From Phycisphaerae bacterium (GTDB taxonomy: Bacteria > Planctomycetota > Phycisphaerae > UBA1845 > UTPLA1), in NCBI GenBank assembly GCA_016935885.1, contig JAFGQA010000217.1:1-32361 (forward strand): DNA of 32,361 nucleotides, given 5' to 3'. The notes beneath the pieces are model-generated. The model searched no databases and had not been told where the DNA came from. It saw only the letters and a list, made by a program, of their open reading frames with translations. Shown one piece after another: positions 16,794 through 23,020 of this stretch (position 1 is the stretch's first letter; the number at the start of each line of letters is the position of its first letter). Position numbers and translations under genes: made by a program.

Positions 16794-16823
16794 GTGCCGC
16801 CGTAGGGGGCTGTGCGCCGGCAC
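16794..16823 (+). promoter_or_regulatory. Possible ribosomal-protein leader structure before rpsF
   Basis: GTGCCG (16794-16799) pairs with CGGCAC (16818-16823), enclosing CCG-containing sequence, 46 nt before the rpsF start. Many rpsF operons carry an S6:S18-binding leader with a conserved CCG in a bulged stem; this hairpin is compatible with that but has not been matched to a covariance model. Confidence 0.25.
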
Positions 16824-16869
16824 GGAGTCGTGCGACAGTGTCGGTGTAGGATCTAAGGAGTAAAGACCG

Positions 16870-17490
16870 GTGAGAACCTATGAGGCGATGTTTCTGATGG
16901 AGCCGACGTTGGCGACCGACTGGCCGGCCGCCGAGGCCGAGATCAACCGGATGCTGGAGCGCGCCGACGCAAAGCTCCTGGGCATCAAAAGCTGGGGCGA
17001 GCGGAAGCTGGCTTACCCGATCGGGCATCGCAAACGCGGCCTGTACGCTCTCAGCTTCTTCGACGCGGCGCCTGACAAGATCCCCGGCTTGGAACGAGAC
17101 GTGCAACTCAGCGAGAAGGCTGTTCGGGTCCTGGTGCTGCGCAGAGACAACATGACGCCGGAGGCCATCGAGAAGGTGCTGGCGGCCGAGCCGCCTGCGA
17201 AGACGCCGGCCCGCGACGATTATGGCTTCCGCCCAAGGCCCCAGAGATCCGAGGAAGCCGGCCGCGCTGATCGGACGCCGAAGAGGCCCGATGAGCCCAC
17301 TCCTGACGCACGTCAGGCTGACGCCGAAGGCGATCCTCCCACGGAAGCTCTATCCAGAGGTGCTACCGAAGGTGTGGCCGGCGAGGGGAAGCGTGCCGAA
17401 GGCGGTACGGCTGACACGGGCAAGCCGCCTGGCGTGGAGGGCCCTACAGACGCTCCCTCTGCTGGCGAAGTGGACGCCACCGAGGAGTGA
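16870..17490 (+). CDS. rpsF: 30S ribosomal protein S6 with long disordered tail
   Basis: 206 residues. The first ~95 are a normal S6 domain (RTYEAMFL, the IKSWGERKLAYPIGHRKRG segment and VRVLVLRRDNM), which binds S18 in the small-subunit platform. The remaining ~110 residues are low-complexity (P, E, A, G, T, R, D) without predicted fold, about double the usual family length. It starts at GTG with AAGGAG 9 nt upstream. The order rpsF-ssb-rpsR-rplI-dnaB is the classical S6 operon. The tail ends shortly before ssb with no frameshift signal. Confidence 0.93.
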   Translation: MRTYEAMFLMEPTLATDWPAAEAEINRMLERADAKLLGIKSWGERKLAYPIGHRKRGLYALSFFDAAPDKIPGLERDVQLSEKAVRVLVLRRDNMTPEAIEKVLAAEPPAKTPARDDYGFRPRPQRSEEAGRADRTPKRPDEPTPDARQADAEGDPPTEALSRGATEGVAGEGKRAEGGTADTGKPPGVEGPTDAPSAGEVDATEE

Positions 17491-17589
17491 TCCGGAGTCA
17501 GCGATCGTGGTGTTCTCGTTGGGGGAGTCTCGCCCTGCGGGAGACGCCGCGGCGCCAGAAGCAGGACCAGCAACCTGAGGAGTCTGAAC

Positions 17590-18099
17590 ATGGCTAGTTT
17601 TAACAAGGTCATTCTGGCAGGAAACCTCACGCGAGATCCGCAACTGTCGTACTTGCCCAGCAACACGCCGGTGTGCGAGTTTGGCATGGCGATCAACCGC
17701 AAGTGGAAATCACAGGACGGGCAGATTCGCGAGGAAGCCTGCTTTGTCGATCTGCGTATCTATGGACGCCGGGCGGAAGTGATCAACCAATACTTGAACA
17801 AGGGCAGCCCACTCCTCGTTGAGGGGCACCTTCGGTTTGACCAGTGGGAAGGCAAGGACGGCGGCAAGCGAAGCAAGCTGTACGTGATGGTGGATAACTT
17901 CGAGTTCATGGGCGGCGGCGCCGGAGGCGGGCGCAGCGGCTCACGTGACGTGAACCGCGCTGCCGCGCCGGCACAGCCGGCGGGTGGCTACGAAGCGCCC
18001 ATGGCGGGAGGCCGCGAGGACCAAGCGCCGGGCGTTCGCCAGGACGAGATGCCGCCGATGGACGATTCGGCCCCCGCGGGCAGTGATATTCCCTTCTAG
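17590..18099 (+). CDS. ssb: Single-stranded DNA-binding protein
   Basis: 169 residues. An N-terminal OB fold (ASFNKVILAGNLTRDPQ at the start, then EACFVDLRIYGRRAEVINQYL and LLVEGHLRFDQWEGKDG) is followed by a G/R/A/P-rich linker (about 108-155). The C-terminal tip SDIPF matches the conserved acidic tip that recruits repair and replication partners. The SD GAGGAG lies 7 nt before the ATG. Its place between rpsF and rpsR is the usual one. Confidence 0.96.
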   Translation: MASFNKVILAGNLTRDPQLSYLPSNTPVCEFGMAINRKWKSQDGQIREEACFVDLRIYGRRAEVINQYLNKGSPLLVEGHLRFDQWEGKDGGKRSKLYVMVDNFEFMGGGAGGGRSGSRDVNRAAAPAQPAGGYEAPMAGGREDQAPGVRQDEMPPMDDSAPAGSDIPF

Positions 18100-18132
18100 C
18101 GGGCGATTGTGACGAAAGGAAGGCAGGAAACC

Positions 18133-18393
18133 ATGGCATTCTTCAACAGGGACAAACGAGCTCCGGCAAGGAAGCGGCGGCCTCGCATTCACGAGGCCTC
18201 GAAATGCCGCTTTTGTCGGGACAAGACCGAAGAGATCGATTACAAGGACCTTGCGGTGCTACAGAAGCTGGTGACGAACCAGGGCAAGCACTTCACGCGC
18301 AAGCGCAGCGGGAACTGCGCCAAACACCAGCGCGCGTCACGGCGGGCGTTGAAACATGCGCGATACATCGGCCTGATGCCGTTTTGTGGATAG
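18133..18393 (+). CDS. rpsR: 30S ribosomal protein S18, zinc-binding-type
   Basis: 86 residues, normal length. A basic N-terminus (MAFFNRDKRAPARKRRPR) is followed by CRFC, then DYKDLAVLQKLVT, the RKRSGNCAKHQR segment and the C-terminal RYIGLMPFC. C-x2-C plus the later C and H could bind zinc, as in the C+ forms of S18. It binds S6. The ATG at 18133 has AGGAA close upstream; an in-frame upstream start at 18109 would cover the SD and is rejected. It is followed by rplI after 11 bp. Confidence 0.95.
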   Translation: MAFFNRDKRAPARKRRPRIHEASKCRFCRDKTEEIDYKDLAVLQKLVTNQGKHFTRKRSGNCAKHQRASRRALKHARYIGLMPFCG

Positions 18394-18404
18394 GAGCTGA
18401 GGAT

Positions 18405-19007
18405 ATGAGACTGCTGCTGCGCAGAGACATTCCCGACCTGGGCTTATGTGGGGACATCGTGGACGTCGCCCCCGGCTATGCGCGAAACTACCTGCTGCCT
18501 TGCCGACTGGCCCTCGAACCCACCAAGGGCAACCTCAAGGCCATCGATGAGGACAAGAAGAAGGCGGCCGAGGAGCGCGAGCGCCGACACGCATTCCTGA
18601 GATCGATGGGCAAGCGGCTCACCGGCGTGGAAGTGACGATCAGTGCGGCCTGCACGCGGGAGGGGCATCTGTACGGCTCGGTGGGACCGCGCGAGATTTC
18701 GCACGCCCTGATGGAGGAGGGGCACTCGGTCCACCCGGACCAGATCAAGATGTCGCAGAACATCAAAGAGGTCGGCACGCTGGAGGTTCCCGTGGTTTTG
18801 GCTGATGATATCAGCGCTACGATCAAGGTTTGGGTAGCGCCCGAGAAGGGGGCCGGCTACCTTGAAGAAGACGAGGAGCACGAGGAAACGGAGGTTCCTG
18901 ATGTCGCAGACGACCGTGCCGCCGACCAGCCCAAGCCAGCCGAAGCCGACATCCAGGGAGCCGACGCCGACACCCAGCCGCGCGACACCGGGAGCCAGGA
19001 CGACTGA
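18405..19007 (+). CDS. rplI: 50S ribosomal protein L9 with acidic tail overlapping dnaB
   Basis: 200 residues. The N-terminal L9 domain has the conserved VDVAPGYARNYLLP (about 19-32), then a long charged connecting helix and the C-terminal 23S-binding domain (LYGSVGPREI, IKEVGTLEVPVVL). Typical L9 ends near residue 150; here a D/E-rich tail of about 50 residues follows. DnaB starts at 18901 in the +1 frame, so the last ~35 codons are shared with dnaB. The SD AGGAG lies 8 nt before the ATG at 18405. Confidence 0.94.
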   Translation: MRLLLRRDIPDLGLCGDIVDVAPGYARNYLLPCRLALEPTKGNLKAIDEDKKKAAEERERRHAFLRSMGKRLTGVEVTISAACTREGHLYGSVGPREISHALMEEGHSVHPDQIKMSQNIKEVGTLEVPVVLADDISATIKVWVAPEKGAGYLEEDEEHEETEVPDVADDRAADQPKPAEADIQGADADTQPRDTGSQDD

Positions 19008-20490
19008 CCCGATTGCCGCCGGCCGCGTCCCGCCGCAGGACATCGAAGCAGAGATGAGCCTGCTCGGTTCGATGCTCGTGGACCGGGAGAGCGCCGGCCT
19101 GGTTCTGCGGATCATCCCCGCCGACGAATCGGCCAGGTTCTACCGGCCGGATCACCGGATCCTATTCGAGACACTAGTCTATCTTTACGACAACAACAAA
19201 CCGATCGACATCATCGTCCTGGAGGACGAACTGCGGAGGCGGGGCCAGCTCGAGGAGGTCGGTGGGCGCGACTATCTGATCGACCTTCACAACTCGGTGC
19301 CTTCCTCGGCCAACAGCGAGCATTACGCGCGGATCGTTCGCGACAAATCGATGCTGCGAGACCTGATCCGGTGCACGGGCGAGATCCTCCAGGCCGCCTA
19401 TGACCAACGCGACCCAGCGCCGCATATCCTCGATGAAGCCGAGAAGCGGGTGTTCGAGGCCACCGAGCAGCGCATCAGCCACCAGGCGGTCTCCATCCGC
19501 GAGTTGCTCGACGAAACGTTCAAACAGATTGAGGCATTCACCGAAGAGGGGATGCTCAGCGGCGTGCCGACGGGGTTCACGGAACTGGACGCCCTGCTGG
19601 GGGGATTGCAGCACGGCGACTTCATCGTCATCGCCGCCCGGCCGAGCATGGGCAAGACATCGTTGGGTCTTTCCATGCTCGAGTACATCGGCATTGTCGA
19701 GAGTATTCCCGCCGCATTCTTCTCGATGGAGATGAGCAAGCTCCAGATCGCCCAGCGGATGCTTTGCGCCAAGGCCAAGGTCAACATGAACAAGCTGCGG
19801 CACGGGCGGCTCAGCGACAAGGAGATCACTCAGTTGCAGTTGGTCTGCGGCAACATGCGGGGCTGCCCAGTCTTCATCGACGACACGCCAGGCATGAGCA
19901 TCATGGAGGTGCGGGCCAAGACCCGGCGGCTCAAGCTCATGCACGACATCAAGGTCGTCTTCGTAGACTACATGCAACTGATGCACGACCGGGTGGCGGG
20001 CAAGGAAAACCGGCAGCAGGAGATCGCCGCCATCAGCCGCGGCCTGAAGGCACTTGGCCGAGAACTGGAGATCCCCGTGGTGGCCCTTGCTCAACTCAAC
20101 CGGCAGGTTGAGGGCCGGACCAGCAACCGGCCGCGAATGAGCGACCTCCGCGAGAGTGGGGCCATCGAGCAGGATGCCGACGTGGTCATCCTGCTGCACC
20201 GGGAGGAGTACTACTGGGATAAGAAGAAACGCACCGAGGCCGACGAGCAGTTCCAGAGGATTAAGGGCAAGGCGGAACTGATCATCGACAAGCAACGCAA
20301 TGGGCCGACCGGTGTGGTCGAGCTGCACTTCAATGAGCCGTTTGCCCGGTTTGACACTGCCGCGCCGGGCTACATCCACGACGAAGAGGCGTACGCCGGC
20401 GGCACCTATGGGGAAGCTGACGACGCTGGCATGTCGTTCGACGGCGGCCCGGCGGGCGCACCGGAGGACGTCGAGGAAGCGCCTTTCTGA
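18901..20490 (+). CDS. dnaB: Replicative DNA helicase DnaB
   Basis: 529 residues, hexameric 5'-3' helicase of the replication fork. The N-terminal DnaB domain begins at about residue 43 (PPQDIEAEMSLLGSML), and the RecA-like core has Walker A RPSMGKTS (about 246-254), Walker B VVFVDYMQLM (about 352-361), then LAQLNRQVEGR, RPRMSDLRESGAIEQDAD and the C-terminal KQRNGPTG. No intein. The ATG at 18901 has GGAGG 6 nt upstream. No other ATG, GTG or TTG lies between the rplI stop and the start of the conserved domain, so the 107-nt overlap with rplI is well supported. The extra N-terminus (about 1-40) is S/T/P-rich. The C-terminus adds a G/D/E-rich tail. Confidence 0.96.
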   Translation: MSQTTVPPTSPSQPKPTSREPTPTPSRATPGARTTDPIAAGRVPPQDIEAEMSLLGSMLVDRESAGLVLRIIPADESARFYRPDHRILFETLVYLYDNNKPIDIIVLEDELRRRGQLEEVGGRDYLIDLHNSVPSSANSEHYARIVRDKSMLRDLIRCTGEILQAAYDQRDPAPHILDEAEKRVFEATEQRISHQAVSIRELLDETFKQIEAFTEEGMLSGVPTGFTELDALLGGLQHGDFIVIAARPSMGKTSLGLSMLEYIGIVESIPAAFFSMEMSKLQIAQRMLCAKAKVNMNKLRHGRLSDKEITQLQLVCGNMRGCPVFIDDTPGMSIMEVRAKTRRLKLMHDIKVVFVDYMQLMHDRVAGKENRQQEIAAISRGLKALGRELEIPVVALAQLNRQVEGRTSNRPRMSDLRESGAIEQDADVVILLHREEYYWDKKKRTEADEQFQRIKGKAELIIDKQRNGPTGVVELHFNEPFARFDTAAPGYIHDEEAYAGGTYGEADDAGMSFDGGPAGAPEDVEEAPF

Positions 20491-20700
20491 CTTGGCACGC
20501 CGCGGGTCCGACCCACCCGCCTTCCTGTTTCTTCCGGCTTGGTTGGGCAGCCGACGACCAGGAGTACGTCGTGAGACCTCTGTGGCGCGGCCGTCTGAGC
20601 CCGTGACTACACCCCAGGGACGGTGGTGTCACAGGTGTTCTGGCAGGCGATCAAGTACCGTGCTACCGCGATCGAATGATGTGCTCCACCGGGTGCCGTG

Positions 20701-20801
20701 AGCCGCTTGCCTGCCCATGCGTCCATCACCTGTGCGAGCACTGGCGGGCAAGCCGCCAGTGGCACCCTCACACACTCGGACGGGCAAGCCGCCAGTGGCA
20801 C
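20701..20801 (+). repeat. Family-2 twin-hairpin element, copy 2 with partial duplication
   Basis: ACTGGCGG (20739-20746) pairs with CCGCCAGT across GCAAG. The ~60 nt before it (TTGCCTGCCCATGCGTCCATC and on) match the copy at 30374 closely. The half-unit GGGCAAGCCGCCAGTGGCAC is repeated 20 bp later. The gap from the dnaB stop (20490) to here shows no other recognisable feature. Confidence 0.75.
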
Positions 20802-20825
20802 CGGCGCGGGACCGACGTGGCACCC

Positions 20826-20931
20826 TTAGCAGCCCGTGGTAAAAGGGAAAACAGAGGTTCGGAAACGCCGTTCCTGACCGTGAAAACCGCCGGCGAGACG
20901 CCGGTGCCACAGTTTTGCCACGGGCCGCTAG
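20826..20931 (+). repeat. Family-1 inverted-repeat element, copy 3
   Basis: Bounded by TTAGCAGCCCGTGG and CCACGGGCCGCTAG, a 13-bp terminal inverted repeat with one mismatch, with the interior hairpin CACCGGCG-like stem around AGA. The terminal CTAG supplies the TAG stop codon of the minus-strand 49-residue ORF. Confidence 0.85.
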
Positions 20932-21077
20932 GTCAGGTTGCAGGGCAACAGTGGATTGAACCAACTGGCGATCGACGGGACGGTCAACCCATACCAGCTC
21001 AGCGGCGTCCAGGCAAAGGCCAACAAGGTCTGTGCAAAATCAACCATCGGCTGAAGGATCCAGCAGATAATCTCCAT
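20928..21077 (-). CDS. Small hydrophobic protein, 49 residues
   Basis: An ORF below usual size limits: it begins MEIICWILQPMVDFAQTLLA and ends NPLLPCNLT. The SD is excellent: TCAGGAGG ends 8 nt before the ATG. The protein is hydrophobic with five tryptophans or more aromatic residues spread over it, few charges, and prolines at about 10, 25, 34, 42 and 45, so one or two membrane segments are possible. The TAG stop lies in the edge of a family-1 element, so the C-terminus may have been fixed by that insertion. Unrecognised family. It could be a small membrane protein, a toxin-like peptide, or the surviving N-terminus of a longer gene. Confidence 0.5.
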   Translation of the reverse strand: MEIICWILQPMVDFAQTLLAFAWTPLSWYGLTVPSIASWFNPLLPCNLT

Positions 21078-21195
21078 GGTTAGTTCCTCCTGACGCGACT
21101 GTTAGGCGCAGGGCACGGCGCCCGCGCACCTCGGACTGGAAGTCGCCTGCCTCAAACGACGACATCTTCGCGTCCTCAATGCTGATAATCGGCAT
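21040..21195 (-). CDS. Small ORF, 51 residues, upstream of and overlapping the 49-residue ORF
   Basis: Begins MPIISIEDAKMSSFEAGDFQ and ends DYLLDPSADG; mixed composition, no recognised motif. GGGAG lies only 3 nt before the ATG, a short spacing. Its end overlaps the start of the 49-residue ORF by 38 nt and covers that ORF's SD, an arrangement typical of translational coupling. A TATAAT hexamer lies 21 nt upstream (21222-21217). It may be a real leader peptide or part of a 5' leader. Confidence 0.35.
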   Translation of the reverse strand: MPIISIEDAKMSSFEAGDFQSEVRGRRALRLTVASGGTNHGDYLLDPSADG

Positions 21196-21216
21196 GTTCT
21201 CCCTGGTTTTAGCAGT

Positions 21217-21222
21217 ATTATA
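21217..21222 (-). promoter_or_regulatory. Consensus -10 hexamer upstream of the small ORF pair
   Basis: A perfect TATAAT on the minus strand, in an AT-rich patch; no convincing -35 box lies 16-18 nt upstream. It would start a transcript near 21210, about 15 nt before the 51-residue ORF. Confidence 0.35.
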
Positions 21223-21336
21223 GGTCGGTTCGCAGATCGTCGGTCCGGTCAGCACGCGGGACGTTCGGCGGCGCGCCTGGCTCTCGGCCAGACCGCATGT
21301 TAGGTTATGATGCGCAACTGCCTTCGAGCAACGGGC

Positions 21337-21443
21337 TTAGCAGCCCGTCGCAGAGGGGAAAACAGCGGCTCGGAAACGCCGCTTCTGACCGTGAAGACCA
21401 CCGGCTTTGGCGCCGGTGCCACGGTCTCGCCACGGGCTGTGAG
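21337..21443 (+). repeat. Family-1 inverted-repeat element, copy 4
   Basis: From TTAGCAGCCCGTCG to CCACGGGCTGTGAG, with the interior GGAAACGCCGCTTCTGACCG and an altered hairpin (CACCGGC-TTTGG-CGCCGGTG). More diverged than copies 2, 3 and 5. It lies in the 516-bp gap between the small ORFs and galE; the remainder of that gap holds only a partial family-1 copy at 21600. Confidence 0.8.
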
Positions 21444-21599
21444 CTCAGCATCGCGGCGTAGATCGTCGTTGCAGCCGAGAGCCCCCGACGGAAAGACCGG
21501 CTTGACACAAGCCGGCTCGCTGGGTCGGGGGGCCCTTGGGGTCCAACACGACGACCTCGCCTTGCGGGGTGAGAGCCTACGCGGGTAGGTCCTGCGGTA

Positions 21600-21651
21600 C
21601 AGGCGCCAAAGGCTGTGTTCTCACCGGTCAGAAACGGCGTTTCCGAGCCGC
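21600..21651 (-). repeat. Partial, inverted family-1 copy upstream of galE
   Basis: CGGTCAGAAACGGCGTTTCC matches the family-1 interior read on the minus strand (compare 34-55), but both terminal inverted repeats are missing. It lies 60 bp before galE. Confidence 0.65.
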
Positions 21652-21711
21652 ACCCCGCGGAGCCGCACTGAGTCGGATGGGCGCTATGGAACGATGTCTT
21701 CGAGGTGCCGC

Positions 21712-22716
21712 ATGAATGTCCTGGTCACTGGAGGGGCCGGCTATGTCGGAAGCCATGCCGTGCGGGCCTTGACCGAGGCAGAACACGCTGTCGTTGTGCT
21801 GGACAACCTGTCGTCGGGCCATGCCGCCGCTGTCTCCCCGCCGGCCAGGCTGGTGGTGGGCGAGGTGGGAGACGAGACACTGCTTGACGAGGTGTTTGAT
21901 CAGACGCCCTTCGACGCCGTGATGCACTTCGCCGCCTATATCGAGGTTGGCGAATCGGTCGTCGATCCGCTCAAGTTCTACGACAACAATGTCGGCAACT
22001 CGGTCCGCCTCCTGCGGGCCGTACAGCGTCATGGCGTCAAGCGGTTCGTGTTCAGCTCGACCTGTGCGACGTACGGCCTGCCGGAGCGAATGCCGATCAC
22101 GGAGGACACGCCCCAGCAGCCGGCCAGCCCGTATGCGAGGGCCAAGCTGGCGGTCGAGTGGGCGATGGCGGACTCGGCGGTGGCCTGGGGATTGGGCATG
22201 GTGGCCCTCCGGTACTTCAATGCCGCGGGGGCGGCAAGTGATGCGACGATCGGCGAAGACCACGACCCGGAAAGCCACCTCATCCCGAACCTGTTGAAGG
22301 TGGCATTGGGCCAGCGTGAACACCTGGATCTGTTCGGCACGGACTACGATACGCCGGACGGCACCTGCGTTCGGGACTACGTCCACGTGGACGATTTGGC
22401 CGACGCCCACGTCCGGGCCATCGAGGTCGTTCAGCCGGGTGAGCAACGGTACTACAACGTGGGGACCGGGCGCGGGGTGACAGTGCGGGAGTTGGTGGAG
22501 GTCGCACGGGAGATCACGGGGCATTCGATTCCCGTCGTGGAAGTCGGCCGGCGCAGCGGGGACGTGCCGGTGTTGTACGCGGATCCGAGCAGGATTCGGC
22601 GAGAGCTCGGCTGGGCGCCCAGGTTTGAGAACGTCCGCGACATCGTTGCCAGCGCGTGGGCCTGGCACCAATCGCATCCCAATGGTTTTGCCGACCGGCC
22701 AAGGAAGGGAGTGTGA
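21712..22716 (+). CDS. galE: UDP-glucose 4-epimerase
   Basis: 334 residues, extended-SDR epimerase interconverting UDP-glucose and UDP-galactose (some relatives also act on UDP-GlcNAc). It has the NAD-binding TGGAGYVGSH at the N-terminus, HFAAYIEVGESV (about 85-96), the SSTCATYG serine/threonine motif and the catalytic Y-x3-K as YARAK (about 142-146), then RYFNAAGA and the C-terminal DYVHVDDLADAH and YNVGTGRG. The ATG at 21712 has GAGG about 7 nt upstream and starts at the Rossmann strand; the in-frame ATG at 21694 is less likely. The stop codon lies in the first unit of a 15-mer repeat array. It makes sugar nucleotides for envelope glycans, fitting with the GT-C-like proteins at the end of the window. 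Confidence 0.93.
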   Translation: MNVLVTGGAGYVGSHAVRALTEAEHAVVVLDNLSSGHAAAVSPPARLVVGEVGDETLLDEVFDQTPFDAVMHFAAYIEVGESVVDPLKFYDNNVGNSVRLLRAVQRHGVKRFVFSSTCATYGLPERMPITEDTPQQPASPYARAKLAVEWAMADSAVAWGLGMVALRYFNAAGAASDATIGEDHDPESHLIPNLLKVALGQREHLDLFGTDYDTPDGTCVRDYVHVDDLADAHVRAIEVVQPGEQRYYNVGTGRGVTVRELVEVAREITGHSIPVVEVGRRSGDVPVLYADPSRIRRELGWAPRFENVRDIVASAWAWHQSHPNGFADRPRKGV

Positions 22717-23020
22717 TCGCCAAGGAAGTGTGACCGCCCCCGAAGGGAGTGTGACGGACAGTCAGGCGTCGCACAGGAACAACATGACCGATTGTGCCAC
22801 TTGGCTGGCCTGCCGGCTTGCCGTTTGGCGGATCAACCGTTTACGTTGGTCCCGCGTGACTCCTAAACAGCCCGTGGCAAAAGGGAAAACAGGGGCTCGG
22901 GAACGCTGTTCCTGACCGTGACAACCACCGGCGAGACGCCGGTGCCACAGTTTTGCCACGGGCTGCCAAGGAAATAAGAACGCCAAGGAAGTGTAACCGC
23001 TCCGTAAGGAAGTGTGATCG
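22705..23020 (+). repeat. Interspersed 15-mer array, five units
   Basis: Units of AAGGRAGTGTGAYCG occur at 22705-22719, 22722-22736, 22743-22757, 22985-22999 and 23006-23020 (units 3 and 4 each differ slightly). The first unit contains the galE stop, the last the moeA SD (AAGGA) and GTG start. A family-1 element (22863-22970) and flanking sequence separate units 3 and 4. This fills the 297-bp galE-moeA gap. Confidence 0.7.
22863..22970 (+). repeat. Family-1 inverted-repeat element, copy 5
   Basis: The best preserved terminal repeats: CAGCCCGTGGCAAAA and TTTTGCCACGGGCTG are perfect 15-bp inverses. The interior has GGGAACGCTGTTCCTGACCG and CACCGGCG-AGA-CGCCGGTG. The outer edge is CTAA rather than CTAG. 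Confidence 0.88.

Noticed and set aside
18901..20490. Intein or insertion in DnaB
   Set aside because: Walker A, Walker B and the C-terminal motifs follow at normal distances; the extra length is only in the terminal tails.
22705..23020. CRISPR array
   Set aside because: Units are 15 bp, irregularly spaced (17, 21, 242, 21 nt), overlap coding starts and stops, and no cas gene is present.
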